From: Dermanyssus gallinae | Lineage: Eukaryota; Arthropoda; Arachnida; Mesostigmata; Dermanyssidae | Direction: 5' to 3' | Length of the DNA stretch: 64,000 nucleotides | Assembly: GCA_003439945.1 (NCBI GenBank) | Contig: QVRM01002020.1 | Location: 389,001-453,000 of the forward strand | Shown here: piece after piece, positions 10,541-20,899 of the stretch | How the letters are laid out: each line of letters starts with the position of its first letter | Numbering within the stretch: the stretch's first letter is position 1 | Program-made: the position numbers and the translations under genes | The notes under the pieces: generated by a model | Told to the model about the DNA's origin: nothing | What the model saw: only the letters and a program-made list of their open reading frames with translations | Database searches by the model: none

Positions 10541-11339
10541 CACCAGAAGCTTCCCTTATTCGTTTCCGATGGTACTCCCTGAATTCAGACCTAAGTAAAG
10601 TTTTTGTCTGGATACCAACTTGTAGTGCACCGATTACAGGCATGGGTTGGACTTATCACGAACATTCTTACGGCCGACAAAGTCAAGATCGTTTTGCAGA
10701 CGTAAGAGAGCAGGTGAGCGTCAGGTCTAGAAGGGCGATCTACGGTTATGCATAGCCACTGAGAAGAAGGATTTGTCATCAATTAAAAAAAAATGGTGTT
10801 AAAAGTTTCAACAGCTGCATCAGGATAGGGGGCATTAGGTAATCAGACCAGTAAGCCGTCACCAGCTTATTGGCAAACTGATCGTAGCTAAATGTGGAAA
10901 TAATCTGTTTGGTCATCCTCCCTGGGGCACGCTGTACGGGAGTAGAAGCAGAGGTAGTTTTGAAAAACAAACGACACAATAGAGGGTAATGATCGAAGAA
11001 GATGAATTTTGAGGTCACGATAGCGGCGTATCGTTGACATGTTTGCCACCGCCATGATCCAAAGCAGAGACTGACTTCGGGTGGATTAGTTCCGTGATGA
11101 TTTGAGTCAGCCCAAAGAAGGCAAGATCAGAAATATAATCATTTAAATTAAAAGCTAAAGTGTCGTAGTTAGTGTAGCCAACAACAACTCTGAGACCACT
11201 GTCAGGTGGGCCAGCAGCTCACCACGCATACATATGAGAATTTTTAGTTTGAGAACGATTATTCACATGAACAGACACAAGTGCAATATTGTTTCTGTGC
11301 CAACAGGCCACTGCATGTACTGCATAAATAGCTTTATCT

Positions 11340-11660
11340 CAACAAAAAAATGACATCTCAACAGAATCAGAAACATATACAACAACAACACCACCGCCAT
11401 CTTCAGAAACACTCGGCGAAGCTGTAATTCTCAATATCATATAGACGGTCCTCGTGGGGGCGAAGCCACGATTCAGATATGCAAACAAAGTCCGGGTAAT
11501 CAAGCCTCTCAACGAGACCAATAATCGCATGGAAATGTCCTCCACCAAGAGCCTTAACATTATGAGCGTTCAAATGTAAAAGGAGGAAATGGGAGAAGGC
11601 AGCCGCGATGTCATCAACATTAAGGGCGGAGCAGTTCCCACTTTTTAGCGTATTCTTATC
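11340..11660 (-). pseudogene. LINE family 1 endonuclease relic
   Basis: On the minus strand one frame reads GLVERLDYPDFVCISESWL, followed by RPHEDRLYDIENYSF and a stop. D-x-x-x-(L/I)-x-E-(T/S)-W-L is the motif carrying the metal-binding Glu of the apurinic-like endonuclease of LINEs. ISESWL is encoded by 11480 down to 11463. The next block (EDGGGVVVVYV) in another frame matches the following Gly-rich strand. The rest of the domain, to about 10780, is too broken to trace confidently. An identical copy lies at 14700-15020. Confidence 0.7.
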
Positions 11661-11732
11661 GAGGTTACCAGTTGGCTCAATTCAAACTAATATAATTAAA
11701 AAAATTAGAAACAAACGCAAAAAATAAATACA

Positions 11733-11737
<5 letters not shown>

Positions 11738-11777
<40 letters not shown>
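11738..11777. repeat. (TA)20 microsatellite
   Basis: Twenty TA units inside LINE family 1. The second duplication copy has 22 units at 15098-15141. Confidence 0.95.
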
Positions 11778-11780
<3 letters not shown>

Positions 11781-11926
11781 GTGTGGCACCCCCACAGATA
11801 CCCTCGATAGGGGGGAAGGGTGGGTGGTCTGTCGGCCTGTCAGTTCGGGCGCGGCGGGCACTCCCGTAAAGGTCCGCGCGAAAATCGCGGGCGGCGGGAG
11901 TGTAAGTATTTTTCTCTTTTGTTATA

Positions 11927-11930
<4 letters not shown>
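11778..11930. other. GC-rich block between two TA tracts
   Basis: About 150 bp rich in G and C (GGCGGGCACTCCCG, CGCGGGCGGCGGGAG) bounded on both sides by (TA)n, contrasting sharply with its flanks. It lies between the LINE ORF1 and endonuclease remnants. It could be a later insertion or a linker of the LINE. It contains GTAAGT on the plus strand but no exon context. Confidence 0.6.

Positions 11931-11960
<30 letters not shown>
11931..11960. repeat. (TA)15 microsatellite
   Basis: Fifteen TA units. The corresponding tract in the second duplication copy (15295-15350) has 28 units. Confidence 0.95.
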
Positions 11961-11961
<1 letters not shown>

Positions 11962-12419
11962 TTTTTTCGTTTGCACAAACTCTCTGCTCGAGCGACGACA
12001 CCGAATTCTCGATGACGCATGATGATCATTTGACCAACCTTCGTCACGAAATTGATTAACGGCGCTATTGCATTATTAACACCACGCAAAATTAACTGTG
12101 CCATTGAAGCAAGAAGAGAAACGGTATCACTGATGGTGGCCGGGGCATTATTATCGCGGCCGCTGATAGCTTGCGACAGTGTTTTATTGAATTTCGGCTG
12201 GAAAGAGTCGTCAACGATGCTGGTATTGGTAACACCTGTTGCCTCATGGAGGCCGCCATTTCTGTTGTTCCTGCCGTTGTCGCTGTTGTTGCTATTGCCG
12301 TTGTCGTTGTTATTGTTGTTGCTGTTGACCGGCGGTCATAATGATGATGATGATCTAAGCTGGTTGTTGCAGCCAGCAACAACAAAGCTGTTGCCGCTTT
12401 TTGTGTTTCTCTCACTCAT
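11962..12419 (-). pseudogene. LINE family 1 ORF1-like protein, Asn-rich
   Basis: The minus-strand ATG at 12417-12419 opens MSERNTKSGNSFVVAGC. After a TGA at about 12336-12338 the same frame continues with an Asn-rich run and then FNKTLSQAISGR, ISDTVSLLASMAQ and NNAIAPLINFVTKVG. Near the end another frame reads IENSVSSLEQRVCANE, a plausible coiled-coil heptad stretch as in LINE ORF1 proteins. There is no zinc knuckle. It lies upstream of the endonuclease in the right orientation. Assignment to ORF1 is inference from position and composition. The frame runs into the (TA)n tract. Confidence 0.45.
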
Positions 12420-13274
12420 TGCAGAATCATTTCGAAAGACGTGTAGATCAAACCAGTAAGTGACACGGTAGAAGCCACAACAACAACAAACGTGTTCGGA
12501 AGAGTAGTGGGTAGGCGCTGCAATGACTAAGCAGGGCACGATATAACAACACAGCAACAGCAAAGTTCCACACAACACGGTAGTAGGGTTGTAAAAGGTA
12601 GAAGGCTACGGACCGAACAGTCCACACATCCGCACTCATGAGCAAACGAGACATGACGATGCGTTTGGCTAGTTACTTAGAACGCTAGCGGAGGTGAGAA
12701 TCCATGCCGTCTGTGTCATTGAATCAATCTCATGTATTTAAGTTCAGCTTTTGTAATGTTTTTGGCTAATTATAATTAAGCAGGTCAAAATAGCAGGTCT
12801 TGTACAATAGAATCTCGTTAAGCTGTAGGCTTGTGAATGCTACTAGATATCAGGTTATCGTCGTGGAAACCTTTCGGTAAAAATAAAACGCAACGATCTA
12901 ATAAATTCCTAGAATAATTTGTTATTAAGTCTCCCAAAAATATGGAGCTCCTATAGGTTACAGTAAAAACATAAACCAAAAGCAGCCAGATATAATCTAG
13001 ACTAAGTACGGCGAGGCGGCGCATTGTAAATGGTGTTCTACATCGAATGCTCCGACTGAAAAGCAGAACGCACAGCCTACATTTTTTAATTATGTTTATA
13101 GAAAATATTACGGACAAAAATCGAGAAGCGTGATGCGTTAGCCAGCTCTAATCCCTAACAAATCGTGACAAAAACCTGCGCTTATAATATGCACAAAGTA
13201 ATTAGAATAGACAAGGAACTCTGAGAATGGCACCGTTTATTTACATACTTCAAATATCACCAACAAAAAATATC

Positions 13275-13279
13275 GTGAA
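13275..13279. other. duplication junction filler GTGAA
   Basis: These five bases join the end of copy 1 (…AATATC) to the start of copy 2 (AAGATGAAC). They occur at neither outer boundary (before 9920 or after 16664). No clear microhomology is visible. Confidence 0.85.
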
Positions 13280-15092
13280 AAGATGAACATTTTTAAATCG
13301 ACGCAGTCGAAAGCCTTACTAATATCGACAGCAATTGCGAGACATCCGTTACTCTGAACAGAAGACTCAAAAATAGCCCGGTAGATAAAAGCATTAGCGG
13401 TTTCGGTAGATCTTCTTGTGCGAAAACTAAATTGTTTTGGCGAGAGGAAATTAAAATAATCGTCGTGTGCCGAAATCTACATCGAGACACATCGTCCAAC
13501 TTCCTTGGTGAGAAATTGAGTCAAGCTGATCGGCCGATAGCTGCTAGTATCTTGGCGAGATCCCTTCTCATTGTAAAAAAACAATTTCACAGTCCCTTTT
13601 GAAACTACGTGAAAGGTTCTGGTATCGATTGATAATTTAAATATATGAGCAATAATAAAAGCAAGGAAGAAAATACTATTTTTGATTACCTTGGAGGAAC
13701 ATCTGGAAGAGGAGGTAGATAATGCTGCAAACTGCCACGAGGAGGGGAAGCCCTGCAACTGTCTGATCATCAGTAGTCGCAAGATATTGTGCTTGGGTGG
13801 AACACACACTAGCTGAACCATATACAGTGCAGCCGTCGGGTGCGTCGGCACACTCCGGAACATTTGTTTTTCGAGAAGGTCCGAAAAGTTTTTCAAAAAC
13901 CACCAGAAGCTTCCCTTATTCGTTTCCGATGGTACTCCCTGAATTCAGACCTAAGTAAAGTTTTTGTCTGGATACCAACTTGTAGTGCACCGATTACAGG
14001 CATGGGTTGGACTTATCACGAACATTCTTACGGCCGACAAAGTCAAGATCGTTTTGCAGACGTAAGAGAGCAGGTGAGCGTCAGGTCTAGAAGGGCGATC
14101 TACGGTTATGCATAGCCACTGAGAAGAAGGATTTGTCATCAATTAAAAAAAAATGGTGTTAAAAGTTTCAACAGCTGCATCAGGATAGGGGGCATTAGGT
14201 AATCAGACCAGTAAGCCGTCACCAGCTTATTGGCAAACTGATCGTAGCTAAATGTGGAAATAATCTGTTTGGTCATCCTCCCTGGGGCACGCTGTACGGG
14301 AGTAGAAGCAGAGGTAGTTTTGAAAAACAAACGACACAATAGAGGGTAATGATCGAAGAAGATGAATTTTGAGGTCACGATAGCGTCGTATCGTTGACAT
14401 GTTTGCCACCGCCATGATCCAAAGCAGAGACTGACTTCGGGTGGATTAGTTCCGTGATGATTTGAGTCAGCCCAAAGAAGGCAAGATCAGAAATATAATC
14501 ATTTAAATTAAAAGCTAAAGTGTCGTAGTTAGTGTAGCCAACAACAACTCTGAGACCACTGTCAGGTGGGCCAGCAGCTCACCACGCATACATATGAGAA
14601 TTTTTAGTTTGAGAACGATTATTCACATGAACAGACACAAGTGCAATATTGTTTCTGTGCCAACAGGCCACTGCATGTACTGCATAAATAGCTTTATCTC
14701 AACAAAAAAATGACATCTCAACAGAATCAGAAACATATACAACAACAACACCACCGCCATCTTCAGAAACACTCGGCGAAGCTGTAATTCTCAATATCAT
14801 ATAGACGGTCCTCGTGGGGGCGAAGCCACGATTCAGATATGCAAACAAAGTCCGGGTAATCAAGCCTCTCAACGAGACCAATAATCGCATGGAAATGTCC
14901 TCCACCAAGAGCCTTAACATTATGAGCGTTCAAATGTAAAAGGAGGAAATGGGAGAAGGCAGCCGCGATGTCATCAACATTAAGGGCGGAGCAGTTCCCA
15001 CTTTTTAGCGTATTCTTATCGAGGTTACCAGTTGGCTCAATTCAAACTAATATAATTAAAAAAATTAGAAACAAACGCAAAAAATAAATACA

Positions 15093-15097
<5 letters not shown>

Positions 15098-15141
<44 letters not shown>
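15098..15141. repeat. (TA)22 microsatellite
   Basis: Counterpart of 11738-11777, two units longer. Confidence 0.95.
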
Positions 15142-15144
<3 letters not shown>

Positions 15145-15290
15145 GTGTGGCACCCCCACAGATACCCTCGATAGGGGGGAAGGGTGGGTGGTCTGTCGGC
15201 CTGTCAGTTCGGGCGCGGCGGGCACTCCCGTAAAGGTCCGCGCGAAAATCGCGGGCGGCGGGAGTGTAAGTATTTTTCTCTTTTGTTATA

Positions 15291-15294
<4 letters not shown>

Positions 15295-15350
<56 letters not shown>
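15295..15350. repeat. (TA)28 microsatellite
   Basis: Counterpart of 11931-11960, thirteen units longer. This is the largest difference between the duplicates. Confidence 0.95.
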
Positions 15351-15351
<1 letters not shown>

Positions 15352-16664
15352 TTTTTTCGTTTGCACAAACTCTCTGCTCGAGCGACGACACCGAATTCTC
15401 GATGACGCATGATGATCATTTGACCAACCTTCGTCACGAAATTGATTAACGGCGCTATTGCATTATTAACACCACGCAAAATTAACTGTGCCATTGAAGC
15501 AAGAAGAGAAACGGTATCACTGATGGTGGCCGGGGCATTATTATCGCGGCCGCTGATAGCTTGCGACAGTGTTTTATTGAATTTCGGCTGGAAAGAGTCG
15601 TCAACGATGCTGGTATTGGTAACACCTGTTGCCTCATGGAGGCCGCCATTTCTGTTGTTCCTGCCGTTGTCGCTGTTGTTGCTATTGCCGTTGTCGTTGT
15701 TATTGTTGTTGCTGTTGACCGGCGGTCATAATGATGATGATGATCTAAGCTGGTTGTTGCAGCCAGCAACAACAAAGCTGTTGCCGCTTTTTGTGTTTCT
15801 CTCACTCATTGCAGAATCATTTCGAAAGACGTGTAGATCAAACCAGTAAGTGACACGGTAGAAGCCACAACAACAACAAACGTGTTCGGAAGAGTAGTGG
15901 GTAGGCGCTGCAATGACTAAGCAGGGCACGATATAACAACACAGCAACAGCAAAGTTCCACACAACACGGTAGTAGGGTTGTAAAAGGTAGAAGGCTACG
16001 GACCGAACAGTCCACACATCCGCACTCATGAGCAAACGAGACATGACGATGCGTTTGGCTAGTTACTTAGAACGCTAGCGGAGGTGAGAATCCATGCCGT
16101 CTGTGTCATTGAATCAATCTCATGTATTTAAGTTCAGCTTTTGTAATGTTTTTGGCTAATTATAATTAAGCAGGTCAAAATAGCAGGTCTTGTACAATAG
16201 AATCTCGTTAAGCTGTAGGCTTGTGAATGCTACTAGATATCAGGTTATCGTCGTGGAAACCTTTCGGTAAAAATAAAACGCAACGATCTAATAAATTCCT
16301 AGAATAATTTGTTATTAAGTCTCCCAAAAATATGGAGCTCCTATAGGTTACAGTAAAAACATAAACCAAAAGCAGCCAGATATAATCTAGACTAAGTACG
16401 GCGAGGCGGCGCATTGTAAATGGTGTTCTACATCGAATGCTCCGACTGAAAAGCAGAACGCACAGCCTACATTTTTTAATTATGTTTATAGAAAATATTA
16501 CGGACAAAAATCGAGAAGCGTGATGCGTTAGCCAGCTCTAATCCCTAACAAATCGTGACAAAAACCTGCGCTTATAATATGCACAAAGTAATTAGAATAG
16601 ACAAGGAACTCTGAGAATGGCACCGTTTATTTACATACTTCAAATATCACCAACAAAAAATATC

Positions 16665-17961
16665 TTTATCAAATCAAGAAATCAAATATATTTTACAACG
16701 CTTTTTGGTCACATGTGGGCTCTTATTTGCATTAAATAAACTTCACATACGTCTTGTACGTAGCACTAATAAACAACATCCGCCGCATAGGTCTGTGATA
16801 TCATTATTGTGATACAACCTCCAGTCCCCACCAACATTCATAAACCGGGCAGCACTTTTGTGTATGTACAGCACTTTTCTGTATGTATGTATATGTAGGT
16901 TGTAGTTTACCTTATGGGTCATTGCGAGTTACCTAAATTCTATTCCGGTTACCAATCATTATCGCTGATGTCCCGACCGAACCGAGAACGTTGCCACTGT
17001 TGAAGGGACAGACTTTATCTAGATAAAGATGTCTAGTTTGCCGTTTTTGCTCTGCCACTTCTTTCGCATAATGGCGTTTGCACGTAGGCGACGACCTAAG
17101 GTTCGTTACAGCGGTCAGAGGAAGATCATCATAAAATGGCTACGTTTGGGCTATTGTATATTGCTATCTCTCAGGCGTAGTCGTTTAGCAGCGATCGAAG
17201 AATACTAGGCTAACTCCACGTGTGATGCCTTTTGAATATTGTGATCAAAGTAGTGTGCTCCCATATTGAACAAAACAGTTGCCAGCTCCCGTTACCCACG
17301 CACTGGTATTGAAAGTCGGTAAAAGAGTAAGAAGTCTTTCCTGTGACCAGTCTTCACTCACTCTTTACTCTCCGTAAGTCTATTCTAAAAGAGCAAAACA
17401 AATTTTTAAGCATATGTATGCATAAAAACCTGTACTGCAAATTATTCATAATCAGCAGGAAAAGGCTAAGTGTTGCTTGCAGCAACTGCACGCAGGCTCC
17501 CTGGAGTCGAATGTGGTCGCATTCGCACAATTTGTCGTATGGAAGTATTTTATATGCGAACTCACCGAAAACCTTATACGCCTCCGCCAAAAAAATATTA
17601 TATTGTGCATAGAGTTAGAAGTAGGCGGCCGACTCCTTCACTCTGCCTCGTCAGCAATAACGTATGTGTATAATAAAATCCTTAACTTATCTCAGGCATA
17701 CCATTATGCGTCCTTTATCAATCATCCCGAGGTGTGTGCCAGTTTTGTTTGACCATGCGCCATGGTCAACAAGTCAAATGCTACAGACTTCTGCAGCCAT
17801 ATTGCGCTCGTGCTTTAAAAAAACCCGACCTTAGTAAACATGAGAAACTGGCTGTGAGTGTTCTTAACGTATTACAACATGTGGTACGTACTTTCCGCCT
17901 GTTTTCGACTGTGTGGATAATGCTCTTTCCTACTCCCATATGCATGCAAGTCACTTTCGTG

Positions 17962-17964
<3 letters not shown>
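16665..17964. other. no recognisable gene
   Basis: Unique-looking sequence with short frames (for example 17354-17590 minus and 17477-17752 plus) that carry no domain I know. A short GTAT repeat lies near 16880. Confidence 0.45.

Positions 17965-17995
<31 letters not shown>
17965..17995. repeat. (TA)n microsatellite at LINE X 3' end
   Basis: About 15 TA units. On the minus strand the LINE X tail ends …GCGAACAATCAATCAA directly against this tract. Confidence 0.93.
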
Positions 17996-17997
<2 letters not shown>

Positions 17998-19492
17998 ATT
18001 GATTGTTCGCTTGGCATGTATACCTAAATACACATGTCACACTTTTATATCAGGGGCGCTTAGAGGGGCAGCATATATATTACCTATGCATCCATATAAT
18101 CCATGTCTACTTCAATACCTACTGAGTATTTGCTTTCCATTGTGACAACCTCTTCTTTGTAATATCGACCAGGTCATTTCTAACATTTGGTCCTAGAGCT
18201 AGGGCCTCCGCCAGCTCTATATCTCTGCTCCCCCCTAATGCTATACATTCTTTAATAATGTGCTCGATTGACTCATTCTCTAGCCCACATGCTCGACATT
18301 CTGTACGTTGTCCCTCCCTATATTTAGCTCTATGTATCCTTGTATCCAACATCCCTGCCCTGGCATCTGCCAATAGCCCACTCGCTCTTGAATTACCGTA
18401 TACCCACTCTACCCCTCCCCTTTCCCGCTTTTCCCTTTCATACATAGTTGCCAAACTTGATTTGGAGCCCATCGCCAATTTCCATTTGTCCGTTTATGAC
18501 TTGTTTACCTTCAATTTCACCATTTTCTCTGATACCCTCGCTCTTGCCCATTGCTGACAATTGTACCCAATCTCCCTAGCTGCAAACTCTACTCTGCGAT
18601 CCCACTTCGTTTTAATCCTAAGTGCCGTCTTTACCAGCTGCATCTGTCTAACCCATCTTTTATTTGTTACATTTCCAATCCTACTACTAAATCTAAGCTT
18701 ACTTTGTACTTCCCTTTGTATAAATGTTGACATTCCCCCTTCCCCCTCAAGGAAGTCCCTGGCGCAATTAAAACGGCAACCCAATGCAAATCTTATCACC
18801 TCTCATTGTATTTTTTCTAACTTCTTTCTCAGCCCTGCGCTGTGGACCAGAGAGGCATTAGCAAAGGTCAATCCTGGTACATACATGGCCTTTCATTCAT
18901 TCCTTGTTAGTATATATTTATTAAACCCCCAGAGGCCCTTACACCTTACTGCATTTCTTCCTCTTTCAGCCTTCTTCCTCTTTATTATTCCTTCTTTCTC
19001 TAAATAATCATCCCCTGTAGTCACTGTCACCCCAAGATACTTGTACTGACTTTTATAATCCAATTCATTTCCGTGTACTACAAGCTTCGTTTCCCCCCTA
19101 GTTCCATTAAATACTAAAACTGCGCTCTTTTTTTCATTAAACGCCATGCTCAGTTCCTCCGCTGCTTCTCCACATGCATTCAACATTTGTTGAACTTCGC
19201 TAGTACCCCGCCCTAACACTACCATATCGTCAGCAAAAAGCAGCACGGGTGTCTTGATATATGCACCCTTTTCCCCTATCTGCCATCCCAAACCCGTTCT
19301 ATTAATCCTTCGCGCTATTCTCTCTATATACATAAAAAAAAACCACTGATAACAACGGACAGCCTTGTCTGACCCCCTTAGCAACTATAAACTCTTTAGA
19401 TTGTTCGGCTGCTATTATTATTCTTACCGTATTATTCCTGTAAATTTATTCTAGTAACTCCACCCAGCTTCTCTCCAATCTCTCCTCTAACA

Positions 19493-19497
<5 letters not shown>
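17996..19497 (-). mobile_element. LINE family X, 5'-truncated
   Basis: Minus-strand non-LTR element running from the RT core to the 3' end. It covers the RT palm, connection, C-terminal finger, a stop at about 18120 and a 3' UTR of about 120 bp ending in a short AATC repeat. The UTR holds a palindromic tail (about 18003-18066) that also appears in SINE-like elements at 41.9 and 61.7 kb. (TA)n tracts abut both ends, so it may have inserted in a TA array. The 5' half (endonuclease, ORF1) is absent. A second copy lies at 40109-40866, plus strand. Confidence 0.82.
18119..19497 (-). pseudogene. LINE X reverse transcriptase, partial, broken
   Basis: Pieces in order: [10 protein letters not shown] and FIVAKGVRQ/SDKAV (RT motif before the palm, near 19400), FFMYIERIARRINRTGLGWQ, then PVLLFADDMVVLGRG with the intact catalytic FADD box at 19237 to 19226. 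KKSAVLVFNGTRGETKLVV and YKYLGVTVTTGDD follow. The frames at 18494-18799 (VRQMQLVKTALRIKTKWDRR) and 18119-18478 complete the C-terminus. This ends with CRACGLENESIEHIIKEC, a C-x2-C-x8-H-x4-C finger typical of the LINE C-terminus. Frameshifts near 18890 and 18480-18500 and a stop make it non-functional. Clade unassigned. Confidence 0.82.
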
Positions 19498-19529
<32 letters not shown>

Positions 19530-19535
19530 TATGTA

Positions 19536-19573
<38 letters not shown>

Positions 19574-19579
19574 TATGTA

Positions 19580-19615
<36 letters not shown>
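19496..19615. repeat. compound (TA)n array with 44-bp periodicity
   Basis: Three TA tracts separated by two identical interruptions (AATATATGTATATTTA) at about 19525 and 19569, that is 44 bp apart. It abuts the 5' end of LINE X. Confidence 0.9.
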
Positions 19616-19618
<3 letters not shown>

Positions 19619-20270
19619 GCAGACAAACATGTACCCTATTTTCCGTTGATTTGCTACAAAAAGCAGGCAAAGCACCATTGAAGTCTGTTCTATTTATTTC
19701 AGGAATATTGCAGTCGGCAAATTGTACTTTAGGCAAAACACAGTGACCTTGTGCATTATTTTGGGCACCACGTCTGTATTAGCGCACGTGGTCATTTACA
19801 TGTCATTGAAAATTGTATTCGCCTTGCATCAAGTTAACTGGACTAATCAGCTTCTAGACCATAAGGCCTATGTTTGGCGGCTTGTTTGCTGCGTTTACTC
19901 AAAAAATAAACCATTGACAACAGGCTTTGCCAACGTCTTTGGCCCTTATTATTGTCTCCTCGCAGCCTGAGTCTCAATTCCATCACCCCTCATCTATCAC
20001 CGTCGTCGAGGCGAGGGCACTCCATTTCAAGCCTTTTGCTGAAGGTTCTGTTTCTCTCGTCAGCGAGCCCGGAAGTCATTTACTCATGATAAAACAATCG
20101 AAACGTTCGATGACGGTGGGCCCAAACGCGACCCACGTCTACGGCCAAACCAACTGCATCTAACTGTAAGGATTGTGCTAAGGCTACTTGGAGAAATAGA
20201 ACTGTATTCGTTCGTAGCCGCAGGTCGAGCAATACAAGCAGCAAACGCACGATAGCGGTGGTGCAGGCTC
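19616..20270. other. no recognisable gene
   Basis: Short unrelated frames only. Confidence 0.45.
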
Positions 20271-20532
20271 GAACTTACTCTCTCTCTCTCTCGAACTGTC
20301 TTGTTCGTGCCTTTGATCGGGGAGGTCGTAGAAAGAGTGTGGCGTGTGCGCAGTCAGCGTTGATCATCCATCGATTACCATCCGCGTCATGTCGTCTTTC
20401 TGAAGACAGCTAGCGAGAGAAAGCGCGCAGAATAAACTAATCGAGAGAGAGAGAATGGGAAAGGAGAGAGAGGAGGGATAATTCCGAAAGGAGTAGGAAA
20501 TACTCGAGAGAGAGAAAGAGAGAGGACGCGCC
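20271..20532. repeat. CT/GA-rich tracts, possible GAGA-type regulatory DNA
   Basis: A CT run at about 20276-20300 and several GA runs at about 20440-20532 in GC-moderate sequence. In arthropods GAGA repeats can bind GAGA factor at promoters (family knowledge), but no gene start is visible nearby, so a role is only possible. Confidence 0.4.
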
Positions 20533-20857
20533 CGAACTACGACCTAGCTGCGCCAAGCTGATACGGGCTGACTGGTTGGTTAATGGCCATGCCGCCCGTT
20601 ACTCTTTCGGCTAGCCACAACGCCCATTAAAGCGGGGAGCGCACCTCTCTGTCGGAGTGTCCACGTGGCCTTCACTTGCTCCGACGTGCGCTAGTGCTGT
20701 TTTTGTCATCTCTACTACATCCTCTATCATCTCTCTATCATCGTCATTATCATCGTCGTCGTTGTTGTCGTCTGCAGTCTCGCACTAAGGTCGGGAAAGC
20801 GCATCGAGCAGGAGGATCTACTACTCTGGGAGCAGCACAGCGCCCAAAACCACGTTT

Positions 20858-20884
20858 AGCAGCAGCAGCAGCAGCACAAGCAGT
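20858..20884. repeat. (CAG)n tract
   Basis: About six AGC units. TCG/TCA runs near 20735-20770 precede it. Confidence 0.85.
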
Positions 20885-20899
20885 GCAAAGCTTGGCCCA

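Larger units (their letters stand above)
8788..12419 (-). mobile_element. LINE family 1, decayed, ORF1 to C-terminal tail
   Basis: Read on the minus strand, the parts fall in non-LTR retrotransposon order: an Asn-rich ORF1 (12419 down to about 11962), endonuclease (about 11560-11340), RT (about 10540-9229) and a C-terminal tail (9114-8788). The tail includes FGIEFLPPLPSFPIPR and VFRKLAFF, like the W-N-x-L-P…F-K tail of CR1/jockey-type LINEs. Many frameshifts and stops interrupt it. Two (TA)n tracts with a GC-rich spacer separate ORF1 from the endonuclease. The part from 9920 upward is duplicated in tandem. Clade assignment (CR1-like) is inference. Confidence 0.72.
9920..13274. repeat. tandem duplication, copy 1 (3355 bp)
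   Basis: The segment starts AGATGAACATTTTTAAATCG at 9920-9940 and ends CACCAACAAAAAATATC at 13274. It recurs at 13280-16664. The offset is exactly 3360 up to the first TA tract and 3390 after the second. Reading frames on both strands are identical between copies. The one substitution I noticed is G at 11026 against T at 14386. The other differences are TA tract lengths. It carries the 5' two thirds of LINE family 1 plus upstream sequence. Confidence 0.95.
13280..15809 (-). mobile_element. LINE family 1, duplicated 5' part
   Basis: Same fragments as in the first copy: SYRPISLTQFLTKEVGRC near 13560-13480, ISESWL at 14823-14840, and the ORF1-like start at 15807-15809. Its 3' truncation is the duplication breakpoint, not a retrotransposition event. 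The short frames shown for this region are identical in both copies. Confidence 0.72.
13280..16664. repeat. tandem duplication, copy 2 (3385 bp)
   Basis: Head-to-tail copy of 9920-13274. It is 30 bp longer, all of it in two TA tracts (+4 and +26). It carries LINE family 1 sequence on the minus strand: RT N-terminal block (about 13293-13900), endonuclease (about 14700-15020) and ORF1-like frame (about 15352-15809). The RT catalytic half and C-terminal tail are missing because the unit stops before them. Confidence 0.95.
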
